This document shows positions 17,755 to 26,989 of a stretch of DNA of 64,000 nt, one piece after another (within the stretch, counting starts at the first letter, position 1; the number at the start of each line of letters is the position of its first letter). The stretch lies in the NCBI RefSeq assembly GCF_039540375.1, contig NZ_BAABEX010000004.1, positions 124,001-188,000 of the forward strand. The letters are read 5' to 3'. The notes beneath the pieces are model-generated. The model was not told where the DNA came from and did not search any database. It saw only the letters and a list, made by a program, of their open reading frames with translations. Both the position numbers and the translations under genes were made by a program. The DNA comes from Acidovorax_G lacteus. GTDB lineage: Bacteria; Pseudomonadota; Gammaproteobacteria; Burkholderiales; Burkholderiaceae_C.

Positions 17755-18821
17755 GCGGGCCAAAGACTGCGCTCATCATGGCCGGTGGCACAGGGGGGCA
17801 TATCTTCCCGGGGCTGGCCGTGGCCCAGGCGCTGCGCGAACGCGGCTGGCGCGTGCACTGGCTGGGCACGCCCGGCTCGATGGAGTCGCGCCTGGTGCCG
17901 CCGCAAGGCTTCGCGTTCGAGGCCATTGATTTCTCGGGGGTGCGTGGCAAGGGTCCCATAACCCTGGCCCTTTTGCCCATGCGCCTGCTGCGGGCGTTTT
18001 GGCAGGCATGGCGCGTGGTGCGCCGGGTACGGCCCGACGTGGTGGTGGGTCTGGGGGGCTATGTGACCTTCCCTGGCGGGATGATGGCGGTGCTGGCTGG
18101 CGCGCCGTTGGTACTGCACGAGCAGAATTCCGTGGCTGGCATGGCCAACAAGGTGCTGAGCCATGTGGCAGACCGCGTGTTCACGGCGTTTCCCGGGGTG
18201 TTTCCCAAGGGGCAGTGGGTGGGCAATCCGCTGCGCGAGGGTTTTACGCGCCAGAGGCCTCCTGCCGAACGATTTGCCGGGCGCAGCGGGCCGATGCGTC
18301 TGCTGGTCGTGGGCGGAAGCCTGGGGGCCAAGGCCCTGAACGAGTTGGTGCCACAGGCGTTGGCGCAGATTCCGCCCGAGCGACGTCCGCAGGTGCTGCA
18401 CCAGAGCGGCGCAGCCCAGATCGACGCCCTGCGAGCGAACTACGCTGCTGCGGGGGTCGAGGCCGAACTGGTCCCCTTTATCGACGACACCGCCACGGCC
18501 TTTGCCGAGGCCGACCTGATCGTGTGCCGCGCTGGGGCCAGCACCGTCACCGAGATCGCTGCTGTAGGCGCAGCGGCGCTGTTTGTGCCGTTTCCATCCG
18601 CGGTGGACGACCACCAGACCACCAACGCCCGCTTCCTGGTCGATGCGGGTGGCGGCTGGCTGGTGCAGCAGCGCGATTTGAGCGCTGCACAACTGGCGGA
18701 AATGCTACAAAAAACAGAGCGTGTCGTGCTTGTCGAAACAGCACAGAAGGCCCAAACCATGCAAAAGATTCACGCCACCCGTGAGGTGGTCCTGGCCTGT
18801 GAGGAACTGGCCGCACCATGA
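17751..18821 (+). CDS. murG: UDP-N-acetylglucosamine--N-acetylmuramyl-(pentapeptide) pyrophosphoryl-undecaprenol GlcNAc transferase MurG
   Basis: A 356-residue GT28 glycosyltransferase. The start at ATG 17751, with CGGAGG upstream, gives the standard N-terminus (TALIMAGGTGGHIFPGLAVA). A longer in-frame start at 17550 would add 67 repeat-derived residues and overlap ftsW, so it is rejected. The HEQNSVAGMANK and C-terminal CRAGASTVTEIA motifs are typical. It converts lipid I to lipid II on the inner membrane. The last 35-40 codons (from base 18704) lie in a degenerate copy of the window's dispersed repeat. The stop overlaps murC by 4 bp. Confidence 0.96.
   Translation: MSGPKTALIMAGGTGGHIFPGLAVAQALRERGWRVHWLGTPGSMESRLVPPQGFAFEAIDFSGVRGKGPITLALLPMRLLRAFWQAWRVVRRVRPDVVVGLGGYVTFPGGMMAVLAGAPLVLHEQNSVAGMANKVLSHVADRVFTAFPGVFPKGQWVGNPLREGFTRQRPPAERFAGRSGPMRLLVVGGSLGAKALNELVPQALAQIPPERRPQVLHQSGAAQIDALRANYAAAGVEAELVPFIDDTATAFAEADLIVCRAGASTVTEIAAVGAAALFVPFPSAVDDHQTTNARFLVDAGGGWLVQQRDLSAAQLAEMLQKTERVVLVETAQKAQTMQKIHATREVVLACEELAAP
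18704..18757 (+). repeat. Degenerate dispersed repeat inside the murG 3' end
   Basis: GCTACAAAAAACAGAGC followed by GTCGTGCTTG, AGCAC and GGCCCAAA aligns with the intergenic repeat consensus (GCTAT..ATAGCTGCTCGTGCTTG..AAGCACGAGCAGCCCAAA). Here it codes for part of the MurG C-terminus (EMLQKTERVVLVETAQKA). Confidence 0.5.
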
Positions 18822-20251
18822 AGCACGCGATTCGCCACATCCATTTCGTCGGCCTGGGCGGTGCCGGCATGAGCGGCATTGCGGAGGTGCTGTTTAATCT
18901 CGGCTACCGCATCTCGGGCTCGGATCTGGCCGACAGCGCCACACTGCGCCGCCTTCAGGGCCTGGGCATCCGCACCACGGTGGGCCATGCGGCAGCGAAC
19001 ATCGACGGGGCCGATGCCGTGGTCACCTCGACGGCTGTGCAGGCCGACAACCCCGAGGTGCTGGCAGCGCGTGAGCGCAAGATTCCCGTGGTGCCGCGGG
19101 CGCTGATGCTGGCCGAGCTCATGCGCCTTAAGCAGGGCATTGCGATTGCGGGCACGCATGGCAAGACCACCACCACCAGCCTGGTCACCAGTGTGCTGGC
19201 CGAGGCCGGGCTGGACCCGACCTTCGTGATCGGCGGCCGCCTCAACAGCGCGGGAGCGAACGCCAAACTGGGCAGCGGCGACTACATCGTGGTCGAGGCC
19301 GACGAGTCGGACGCTTCCTTCCTGAACCTGCTTCCCGTGATGGCGGTGGTCACCAACATCGACGCCGACCACATGGAAACCTACGGGCACGACTTCGGTC
19401 GCCTCAAGGGCGCGTTCGTCGATTTCCTGCACCGCATGCCGTTCTACGGCACGGCCATCCTGTGCGTGGACAACCCCGCGGTGCGCGAGATCCTGCCGCA
19501 GGTGACCTGCCCGGTGACCAGCTACGGTTTCTCCGACGATGCCCAGGTGCGCGCCCTGAACGTACGCGCCGAGGCCGGCCGGATGCGCTTCACGGTGCAG
19601 CGCCGCAACGGCGTGACGCTGCCCGATCTGGAGGTGGAGCTGAACCTGGCGGGCGAGCACAACGTGCTGAATGCGCTGTCGGCCATCGCCGTGGCCGTGG
19701 AACTCAACATCCCTGATGAGGCCGTGCTGCGTGCGCTGGCGGGCTTCAAGGGCGTGGGTCGGCGCTTCCAGCGATACGGCGATTTGCCTGCAGCCGATGG
19801 CGGCCAGTTCACGCTGATCGACGACTACGGTCACCACCCGGTGGAAATGGCGGCCACGCTGGCCGCTGCGCGGGGCGCGTTTCCTGGGCGGCGGCTGGTG
19901 CTGGCCTTCCAGCCGCACCGTTACAGCCGCACGCGCGACTGTTTCGAGGATTTTGTAAAGGTGATCGGCCAGGCCGATGCCGTGCTGCTGACGGAGGTCT
20001 ATGCCGCAGGCGAGGCGCCAGTGGTGGCGGCCGATGGCCGGTCGCTGGCGCGCGCGCTGCGCGTGGCGGGCAAGGTGGAGCCCGTGTTCGTGGACGAGAT
20101 TGCCGCCCTTCCCGAGACGATTGCCAGCAACGCCCGCAGCGGCGATGTGGTGATGTGCATGGGCGCTGGATCGATCGGCGCTGTTCCGGCCAAGGTGGTC
20201 GAGATGCTACAAAATAGAGAGCTACAAGCACAGGCGGGGAAAGCACAATGA
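18818..20251 (+). CDS. murC: UDP-N-acetylmuramate--L-alanine ligase MurC
   Basis: A 477-residue Mur ligase. The Rossmann-like N-terminus HFVGLGGAGMSGIAEVL, the P-loop GTHGKTTTTS near residue 111, and the AFQPHRYSRT motif near residue 365 identify it. It adds the first L-Ala to UDP-MurNAc. It overlaps murG and ddl by 4 bp. The last 15 codons (EMLQNRELQAQAGKAQ) fall in another degenerate copy of the dispersed repeat. Confidence 0.97.
   Translation: MKHAIRHIHFVGLGGAGMSGIAEVLFNLGYRISGSDLADSATLRRLQGLGIRTTVGHAAANIDGADAVVTSTAVQADNPEVLAARERKIPVVPRALMLAELMRLKQGIAIAGTHGKTTTTSLVTSVLAEAGLDPTFVIGGRLNSAGANAKLGSGDYIVVEADESDASFLNLLPVMAVVTNIDADHMETYGHDFGRLKGAFVDFLHRMPFYGTAILCVDNPAVREILPQVTCPVTSYGFSDDAQVRALNVRAEAGRMRFTVQRRNGVTLPDLEVELNLAGEHNVLNALSAIAVAVELNIPDEAVLRALAGFKGVGRRFQRYGDLPAADGGQFTLIDDYGHHPVEMAATLAAARGAFPGRRLVLAFQPHRYSRTRDCFEDFVKVIGQADAVLLTEVYAAGEAPVVAADGRSLARALRVAGKVEPVFVDEIAALPETIASNARSGDVVMCMGAGSIGAVPAKVVEMLQNRELQAQAGKAQ
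20205..20246 (+). repeat. Degenerate dispersed repeat inside the murC 3' end
   Basis: GCTACAAAATAGAGAGCTACAAGCAC resembles the left half of the repeat consensus and closely matches the copy at the murG end, including the shared GAAATGCTACAAAA / GAGATGCTACAAAA lead-in. It encodes the MurC C-terminal tail. Confidence 0.45.
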
Positions 20252-21243
20252 CAGCATTGGAGACCAAGTTGGACGGTCGCTCCATGGGCAAGGTGGCCGT
20301 GCTCATGGGAGGTACGTCGGCCGAGCGGGAGGTGTCGCTCATGTCGGGTACGGGTGTGTTGCAGGCGTTGCGCACGCGCGGCGTGGACGCGCATGCCTTC
20401 GACCCCGCGCACCACGACCTGTCGGATCTGCGCCGCGACGGCTACCAACGCTGCTTCATCGCACTGCATGGCCGCCATGGCGAGGACGGCACCGTGCAGG
20501 GCGCGCTGGAACTGCTGGGCATTCCATACACCGGCTCTGGGGTGATGGCGTCGAGCGTGGCCATGGACAAGGTCATGACCAAGCGGCTGTGGATCGCCGA
20601 AGGTCTGCCCACGCCGCGTCATGTGTGGCTGGCACCGGATCGCCAGAGCCCTGGCGACGTGCGTGCCGTGCCGGCCGAGCTCGGCCTGCCGCTCATCGTG
20701 AAGCCGCCGCGCGAAGGGTCTTCGATCGGCGTGACCAAGGTGCGGGGGCAGTCTGAGATGCAGGACGCCGTGACCCTGTCGGCCCGCTACGACGCAGACG
20801 TGCTCTGCGAAGAATTCATCGACGGCGAAGAGGTGACCTGTGCCGTGCTGGGCGCTGGGCCTGGCGCACGCGCTTTGCCAGTGGTGCGCATCAACGCGCC
20901 CGATGGTGCCTATGACTACCAGCACAAGTACTTCACCGACGATGTGAAGTACCAGTGCCCAAGCGGCCTGCCAGCCGCTGAAGAGGCCGAAATCCAGCGC
21001 ATTGTGCTCGCTGCATACCGTTCGCTGGGCTGCCGCGGCTGGGGCCGGGCCGACCTGATGATCCGTGCGAGCGACCGCAAGCCCTTTCTGCTGGAGATGA
21101 ACACGTCCCCCGGCATGACCGGTCATTCGTTGGTGCCGATGTCAGCGCGTGCGGCGGGTATCAGCTACGAAGACCTGTGCCTGATGGTGCTGGCATCCGC
21201 CACGCTCGACACCCCCGCTGCAGGAGGCCGCGCCGCACCATGA
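20248..21243 (+). CDS. ddl: D-alanine--D-alanine ligase
   Basis: A 331-residue ATP-grasp enzyme of the DdlB type. The N-terminal GKVAVLMGGTSAEREVSLMSG, the GRHGEDGTVQGALE motif, the ATP-binding KPPREGSSIGV and C-terminal LEMNTSPGMTGHSLVP are all present. It makes the D-Ala-D-Ala dipeptide used by MurF. Start 20248 overlaps the murC stop by ATGA; a second ATG at 20284 is closer to the usual family start, so the first 12 residues may not be needed. The stop overlaps ftsQ by 4 bp. Confidence 0.96.
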   Translation: MTALETKLDGRSMGKVAVLMGGTSAEREVSLMSGTGVLQALRTRGVDAHAFDPAHHDLSDLRRDGYQRCFIALHGRHGEDGTVQGALELLGIPYTGSGVMASSVAMDKVMTKRLWIAEGLPTPRHVWLAPDRQSPGDVRAVPAELGLPLIVKPPREGSSIGVTKVRGQSEMQDAVTLSARYDADVLCEEFIDGEEVTCAVLGAGPGARALPVVRINAPDGAYDYQHKYFTDDVKYQCPSGLPAAEEAEIQRIVLAAYRSLGCRGWGRADLMIRASDRKPFLLEMNTSPGMTGHSLVPMSARAAGISYEDLCLMVLASATLDTPAAGGRAAP

Positions 21244-22037
21244 GCGCCACGCTGCCCGCACCCCTGGACGTCAAGCTCATGAACTGGACCGCTTCGGTCC
21301 TGTTCGTGTGCTTTGGCGTGCTGGGGCTGTGGGCCGTGGCCTCCTGGGTGTTGCGCCATCCGGGTTTCGCCATTCAGCGCATCGTGGTCGAGGGTGATCT
21401 CACGCACAACAACACTGTGACGTTGCGCGCCAACGTGAGTCCGCAACTCGTGGGCAACTTCTTCACCATCAATCTCCAGGAAACGCGCGAGGCCTTCGAG
21501 GATGTGCCCTGGGTGCGGCGTGCGCAGGTCTGGCGCGAGTTTCCCGGGCGCCTGCGCGTGCAGCTCCAGGAGCACGAGACTGTGGCGCTTTGGGGGCCGG
21601 AAAGCGGCTCTTCCATGGTCAATCGCCAGGGCGAAGTCTTTGAAGCCAACGTCGGAGATGTCGAGCAGGACGGCCTGCCCCGGCTGAATGGCCCCGACGG
21701 GCGTTCGGCGGAGGTGCTGGCCATGTACCGCCGACTGGCGCCGGTGATGGGCGCACTGAAGCTCGATCTGGACGAGCTGACGCTCAACGCACGCGGCAGC
21801 TGGCGCGCAACCCTGGACAGCGGTGCCACGCTGGAGCTGGGAAGCGGCAGCGACGACGAGGTGGTGCTGCGCACCGAGCGCTTTGTGCGCACGCTCACGC
21901 AGGTGGCGGCCCATTACGGTCGCCGTGTGGATGCCTTGGAGTCTGCAGATCTTCGGCACCACGGTGGGTATGCATTGCGGCTGCGTGGCGTGACCACCGT
22001 CACGGCCGAGGCACTGAATCCGGCTGCGCGGCGCTGA
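21240..22037 (+). CDS. ftsQ: Cell division protein FtsQ
   Basis: A 265-residue bitopic membrane protein. ATG 21240 overlaps the ddl stop; earlier in-frame codons lie inside ddl. A membrane span (about residues 19-40, SVLFVCFGVLGLWAVASWVL) is followed by a POTRA domain (GFAIQRIVVEGDLTHNN) and the FtsQ beta domain. FtsQ links early and late divisome components through FtsL and FtsB. A 40-bp gap separates it from ftsA. Confidence 0.95.
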   Translation: MSATLPAPLDVKLMNWTASVLFVCFGVLGLWAVASWVLRHPGFAIQRIVVEGDLTHNNTVTLRANVSPQLVGNFFTINLQETREAFEDVPWVRRAQVWREFPGRLRVQLQEHETVALWGPESGSSMVNRQGEVFEANVGDVEQDGLPRLNGPDGRSAEVLAMYRRLAPVMGALKLDLDELTLNARGSWRATLDSGATLELGSGSDDEVVLRTERFVRTLTQVAAHYGRRVDALESADLRHHGGYALRLRGVTTVTAEALNPAARR

Positions 22038-22077
22038 GCCGCGCCACGAACCTGAACCAACAAGGCAGAGACACACA

Positions 22078-23307
22078 ATGGCAAGAGAGTACAAGGACGT
22101 GGTGGTGGGGCTGGACATCGGCACGGCCAAGGTCATGGCGGTGGTGGCCGAGGTGCTTCCGCAGGGCGAACTCAAGCTCGCCGGTCTGGGCGTAGCGCCG
22201 AGCAACGGGCTCAAGCGCGGTGTAGTGGTGAACATCGACGCCACAGTGCAAAGCATCCAGCAGGCCCTCAAAGAGGCCGAGCTGATGGCCGATTGCAAGA
22301 TCCAGCGCGTCTATACCGGTATCACGGGTAGCCACATCCGGGGGCTCAATTCGAGCGGCATGGTGGCCGTCAAGGACAAGGAAGTCACCTCGGCCGACGT
22401 GGCGCGGGTGGTCGAGACGGCCAAGGCCATCAATATCTCCAGCGACCAACGGCTGCTGCTGGTAGAGCCTCAGGAGTTCGTGATCGACGGCCAGGACGTG
22501 AAAGAGCCGATCGGCATGAGCGGCATCCGTCTCGAAGCCAAGATCCACATCGTCACCGGCGCCCAGAGTGCGGCCGAGAACATCATCAAGTGCGTACGCC
22601 GCTGCGGCCTGGAGGTCGAGCAACTGCTGCTGAACCCGCTCGCGTCCAGCCAGGCGGTGCTGACCGACGACGAGCGCGAACTGGGCGTGGCCGTCGTGGA
22701 CATCGGTGCGGGCACCACCGATGTGGCGATCTTCACCGGCGGGGCAATCCGCCACACAGCTGTGATTCCGATTGCGGGCGATCTGATCACCAGCGATATC
22801 GCGATGGCACTGCGCACGCCCACCAAGGATGCCGAGGACATCAAGGTGGAAAGCGGCTTTGCCAAACAACTGCTGGCCGATCCGGAAAGCCAGGTCGAGG
22901 TGCCAGGCCTGGGCGACCGCAGCCCACGCATGATCAGCAAGCAGGCGCTTGCGGGGGTCATTGAGCCGCGCGTCGAGGAGATTTTCTCGCTCGTGCAACA
23001 GGTCATCCGTGAGTCTGGCTACGAAGAGGTGCTGTCGTCTGGCGTTGTGCTCACGGGGGGCAGCGCCGTGATGCCAGGCATGGTGGAGCTGGGCGAGGAC
23101 ATCTTCCTCAAGCCCGTGCGCCGCGGCATTCCCAAGTACTCCAGTGCGCTGGCCGACATGGTCGCCCAGCCCCGTGCCGCCACCGTGATGGGCCTGCTGG
23201 AAGAGGCCCGGCTGGCGCGCATGCGGGGTTTCAAGGTGGCGCAGAAGAGCGGCTCCATGAAAACCGCTTTCGGCCGCTTCAAGGATTTCATTGTGGGGAA
23301 CTTCTGA
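22078..23307 (+). CDS. ftsA: Cell division protein FtsA
   Basis: A 409-residue actin-like protein. The phosphate-1 motif VGLDIGTAKV is near residue 10 and VVDIGAGTTDVAIF near residue 204. The SHI-specific 1C domain lies between, and the C-terminal amphipathic helix ends KDFIVGNF. It tethers FtsZ to the inner membrane and recruits later divisome proteins. It is preceded by ftsQ and followed by ftsZ after 193 bp. Confidence 0.97.
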   Translation: MAREYKDVVVGLDIGTAKVMAVVAEVLPQGELKLAGLGVAPSNGLKRGVVVNIDATVQSIQQALKEAELMADCKIQRVYTGITGSHIRGLNSSGMVAVKDKEVTSADVARVVETAKAINISSDQRLLLVEPQEFVIDGQDVKEPIGMSGIRLEAKIHIVTGAQSAAENIIKCVRRCGLEVEQLLLNPLASSQAVLTDDERELGVAVVDIGAGTTDVAIFTGGAIRHTAVIPIAGDLITSDIAMALRTPTKDAEDIKVESGFAKQLLADPESQVEVPGLGDRSPRMISKQALAGVIEPRVEEIFSLVQQVIRESGYEEVLSSGVVLTGGSAVMPGMVELGEDIFLKPVRRGIPKYSSALADMVAQPRAATVMGLLEEARLARMRGFKVAQKSGSMKTAFGRFKDFIVGNF

Positions 23308-23500
23308 GCATGTCCCTCGTGAGGCACTCCATGCCCAGCGCGCTGCTGGTTGGCCGCGAAGGCCCGCAGGGTCCACCCGGTCGATGGCGTCACTGTCGGC
23401 GCGACGACCGATGGCGTCCTGAACCCGACCGGACACCCGGATACCCCTTTGAACCCCATTGTTTTTGTGTTACACCCGCTATCAAACCAGGAGCACCCAG

Positions 23501-24748
23501 ATGACCATTGAGATGATCGAAGCCGAAGACTTCAACCAGGGCACCCAGATCAAGGTGATTGGGGTGGGCGGGGGTGGCAGCAATGCGGTCGAGCACATGA
23601 TCCAGCGCCAGGTGCAGGGGGTGGAGTTCGTGTGCGCCAACACGGACGCCCAGGCGCTGAGCCGCTGCTCGGCCCACCGCGTGATCCAGCTCGGGAATAG
23701 CGGTCTGGGCGCAGGCAGCAAGCCCGACAAGGGCCGTGAATCTGCCGAGGCCGCGATCGAAGACATCCGTGCCGCCATCAGTGGCGCACACATGCTGTTT
23801 ATCACGGCGGGCATGGGCGGTGGCACGGGAACGGGGGCCGCTCCAGTGATCGCACGCGTGGCCAAGGAAATGGGCATCCTGACGGTGGGCGTGGTCACCA
23901 AGCCGTTCGATTGGGAAGGCAAGCGCCGCATGGGCAATGCCGAAGAAGGCCTGGCCGAACTGGAGGCCAACCTGGATTCGCTGATCGTCGTGCTCAATGA
24001 GAAGCTGCTCGACGTGCTGGGCGAAGACATCACCCAAGAGGAAGCTTTTGCCCACGCCAATGACGTGCTCAAGAACGCCGTAGGCGGTATTGCCGAGATC
24101 ATCAACGAGTATGGCCAGGTGAACGTCGACTTTGAAGACGTCAAAACCGTGATGGGCGAGCCCGGCCGCGCGATGATGGGTACGGCAACGGCCAGCGGCC
24201 CGGACCGCGCCCGCATTGCGGCCGAGCAGGCCGTGGCCTGCCCTCTGCTGGAAGGTATCGATCTGTCGGGTGCCAAGGGGGTGCTGGTGCTGGTGACCGC
24301 TGCCAAGGGCAGCCTGAAGCTGGCCGAATCGCGTCTGGCTATGAGCACCATCAACGCCTACGCTTCGCCCGACGCGCATGTGATCTACGGCGCTGCCTAC
24401 GACGACAGCCTGGGCGATGAGATCCGCGTGACCGTGGTGGCCACGGGGCTGTCGCGTCCGAATGCACGCCGTCAGCCGATCCAGGTCGTGCAAGGCGGTC
24501 TGCGCACGGGTACGGACAACCTGCCCTTCAGCATGCCCATGGCCACTGGCTCTGGCACGCTGGGGACTGCCGTCGGTGTTGCGGGTGTGCATGGCGGTGC
24601 AGCGGCCACGGCCGATTACGGCAACATGGCGGTGCCCAGCGTGTGGCGTAACAACCGCGCACAGGCTGCAGCCCGTGTGGACGCGCTGTCGTCTGGCGGT
24701 ATGGACGATCTGGAAATCCCGGCTTTCCTGCGCAAGCAGGCGGATTGA
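23501..24748 (+). CDS. ftsZ: Cell division GTPase FtsZ
   Basis: A 415-residue tubulin homologue. ATG 23501 is preceded by CAGGAG; the earlier in-frame start at 23459 adds 14 atypical residues. Motifs are IKVIGVGGGGSNAVEHM, the GTP-binding GMGGGTGTGAAPV, and the conserved C-terminal FtsA-binding peptide DDLEIPAFLRKQAD. It polymerises into the Z-ring. A strong terminator follows 58 bp downstream, closing the dcw transcription unit before the usual lpxC. Confidence 0.98.
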   Translation: MTIEMIEAEDFNQGTQIKVIGVGGGGSNAVEHMIQRQVQGVEFVCANTDAQALSRCSAHRVIQLGNSGLGAGSKPDKGRESAEAAIEDIRAAISGAHMLFITAGMGGGTGTGAAPVIARVAKEMGILTVGVVTKPFDWEGKRRMGNAEEGLAELEANLDSLIVVLNEKLLDVLGEDITQEEAFAHANDVLKNAVGGIAEIINEYGQVNVDFEDVKTVMGEPGRAMMGTATASGPDRARIAAEQAVACPLLEGIDLSGAKGVLVLVTAAKGSLKLAESRLAMSTINAYASPDAHVIYGAAYDDSLGDEIRVTVVATGLSRPNARRQPIQVVQGGLRTGTDNLPFSMPMATGSGTLGTAVGVAGVHGGAAATADYGNMAVPSVWRNNRAQAAARVDALSSGGMDDLEIPAFLRKQAD

Positions 24749-24806
24749 CCGGCGTGTGCCTGGCGCTGCCCATGGGCAGTGCGCGGGCAGCAGCCTCCTT
24801 CCTTCG

Positions 24807-24843
24807 ACAAAGCCCGCAGGCATTCGCTGCCTGCGGGCTTTGT
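24807..24843 (+). terminator. Strong hairpin terminator after ftsZ
   Basis: A perfect 16-bp inverted repeat, ACAAAGCCCGCAGGCA (24807-24822) and its complement (24828-24843), with a five-base loop. The right arm ends CTTTGT. It would end the dcw transcript. Confidence 0.85.
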
Positions 24844-24977
24844 CATGTCGGGCAAGCCGCAATGTGTCTGACGATTGCAGTTCACGCCGCCGCCGGGTCG
24901 GCGGGGCTATGAAACAGCTCTGGAGGCCCCCTTTTTTTGGCCACAGCGGTCGTGAACGGTGGCGTCAGGGCGAAAAA

Positions 24978-25008
24978 AAGCCCGCAGTCGGTGTGTCCTG
25001 CGGGCCTT
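24978..25008 (-). terminator. Terminator of the minus-strand chemoreceptor gene
   Basis: Read on the minus strand, AAAGGCCCGCAG and CTGCGGGCTTTTTTTTCG form a stem of about 8-11 bp followed by seven Ts. It lies 45 bp past the chemoreceptor stop. Together with the ftsZ terminator it makes a convergent termination zone. Confidence 0.85.
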
Positions 25009-25050
25009 TGGCAAAGGGTGAAGGCAGACCGGGTGGTGTGCCTTATGCGG

Positions 25051-26805
25051 TCAGAAGGACTCCCAGTCGCCTCCATCGTCACCGGACGGCTTGCTGGCCT
25101 TGGGCGGCAATGCAGCCGCAGGCTTGGCGACCGGAGGCACCGCAGCCTTGGGCTTGCCCGCGGGCAGGGGAGCGCGGGCCGGGGCTGGACGTGCCGCGCT
25201 GCGCGGTGCTGCTGCGGGTGCAGGACGTGGCGAGCCGGTGCCACCGTCCACACGGAAGAGTGCTACCACCTCGGTCAGCTTGAGCGCCTGCTCACGCAGG
25301 CTGTCGGCTGCTGCAGTCGATTCTTCGACCAGCGCCGAGTTCTGCTGCGTCATCTGGTCGAGCTGGTTCATCGCGGTGTTCACCTGGGCGATGCCCTGGC
25401 TTTGTTCCAGCGTCGCGGCACGGATCTCTCCGATGATGTCCGTGACCCGCTGCACGCTGGCCACGATTTCGTTCATGGTTTCGCCCGCGTTGCCCACCAG
25501 CGACGATCCGGATTCCACTTTCTCCACGGAAGCGTGGATCAGGCTCTTGATCTCTTTGGCCGCCTCGGCGCTGCGCTGCGCGAGGTTGCGCACCTCGCCT
25601 GCAACCACCGCAAAGCCTCGTCCTTGCTCGCCAGCGCGTGCCGCCTCTACGGCCGCGTTCAAGGCCAGGATGTTGGTCTGGAACGCAATGCCATCGATCA
25701 CACCGATGATGTCGGCAATCTTCGCGCTCGACTGGTTGATCTCCTGCATGGTCGACACCACCTGCGACACGACCGAGCCCCCACGCGCGGCGACCTCAGC
25801 GGCCGACGTGGCCAGCTGGTTGGCCGTCTGGGCGGAATCGGACGTCTGCTTCACTGTGCTGGTCAGCTCTTCCATGCTGCTGGCCGTGGTCTGAAGGTTG
25901 CTGGCTGTATCTTCGGTGCGATGGGCCAGGTCGTTGTTGCCCTGTGCGATCTCACTGGACGCGGTGGCAATGCTGTCGGTGGCTGAGCGCACCTCGGTGA
26001 CCAGCCTGCGCAGGGAGGTGACCATCTGCGCCAGGCTGTCGAGCACCGAGCCGGGGTGGCCGGTGGGAATCTGCGTGTCCAGGTTGCCCTGCGCCACCTG
26101 CGCCATCACCGCAATGGCCTCCGAGGGCTCGCCACCAATCTGGTTGAGCACCGAGCGCGTGACCACATAGCCCACAGCGGCCACAGCGCCCATCACCACC
26201 ACCACCAGCAGCAGGTCTTTGAGCAGCGCATTGCGCACCTGCTGGTCGATGTCGTCTGTGTACAGGCCGGAACCCACCATCCAGTTCCATCCGTCCACGC
26301 GAATGGCGTACTGCAGTTTGGGCACAAGTTCCGTTTGCCCTGGGCGTGCAAACATGGTGGGCACGAATGCCTTTCCGTCCTTGCTGGCCTTGAGTGCGTC
26401 CGAAATGGTTTTGAGAATGTCGGTTCCGGAGCCATCCTTGACCTTGCCCGCCATGTTTTGGCCTTCCCATTCGGGCTTGATCGGGTGCATCACCCCGACG
26501 GAATCCAGCGTCCAGATGTAGAAATACTCGGTCTTGCCTTCAGGCCCGCCGTAGCGGGACACCCGCAGTGCTTCTTTGGCTGCCTTCTGAGCGTCCTCCG
26601 CCGACATCGCTCCGCTGCTCGCTTTGGACTGGTATGCGGTCACGATACTGTGGGCCGATTGCACAGCGGTGATCAACTGTTCCTTGCGGGAGTCGATGAT
26701 CTGACGACGTTCGGACACCAGCGACGTGATGGCCATGACCAGCAAGGCTGCCAATGCTGTTCCCAGCATGAGCAGGATTTTCATTTTGAAGCTGAGCTTG
26801 TTCAT
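25051..26805 (-). CDS. Methyl-accepting chemotaxis protein with Cache-type sensor and CheR-docking tail
   Basis: A 584-residue chemoreceptor. ATG at 26805 follows AGGAGACACGCG; the longer frame start at 26883 lacks such a site. An N-terminal membrane span (about residues 8-30) is followed by a single-Cache-like periplasmic domain (motif TEYFYIWTLDSVGVMHP, then DGWNWMVGSGLYTDD), a second span near 190-212, HAMP, and the signalling domain with the conserved hairpin EAARAGEQGRGFAVVAGEVR. The protein ends DWESF, which fits the xWxxF pentapeptide used to tether CheR/CheB. Ligand unknown; related sensors bind small organic acids. It sits on the opposite strand between ftsZ and lpxC. Confidence 0.93.
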   Translation of the reverse strand: MNKLSFKMKILLMLGTALAALLVMAITSLVSERRQIIDSRKEQLITAVQSAHSIVTAYQSKASSGAMSAEDAQKAAKEALRVSRYGGPEGKTEYFYIWTLDSVGVMHPIKPEWEGQNMAGKVKDGSGTDILKTISDALKASKDGKAFVPTMFARPGQTELVPKLQYAIRVDGWNWMVGSGLYTDDIDQQVRNALLKDLLLVVVVMGAVAAVGYVVTRSVLNQIGGEPSEAIAVMAQVAQGNLDTQIPTGHPGSVLDSLAQMVTSLRRLVTEVRSATDSIATASSEIAQGNNDLAHRTEDTASNLQTTASSMEELTSTVKQTSDSAQTANQLATSAAEVAARGGSVVSQVVSTMQEINQSSAKIADIIGVIDGIAFQTNILALNAAVEAARAGEQGRGFAVVAGEVRNLAQRSAEAAKEIKSLIHASVEKVESGSSLVGNAGETMNEIVASVQRVTDIIGEIRAATLEQSQGIAQVNTAMNQLDQMTQQNSALVEESTAAADSLREQALKLTEVVALFRVDGGTGSPRPAPAAAPRSAARPAPARAPLPAGKPKAAVPPVAKPAAALPPKASKPSGDDGGDWESF

Positions 26806-26989
26806 CGCGTGTCTCCTGTTGTTCGAAAGATGCCGCTCCATCGGCAGACCCGGCCGCAAGGAGTTATTGCGATTTTGCAACAATCACTTACGTTTGAGGT
26901 CCCGCCCAGCTTACTACGGAAGCGTGCCGTCGAGGGAGACCGCAAAGCCCCAATCGGCGCTACTTGGTGGGCCCAACTAGAATCAAGGC

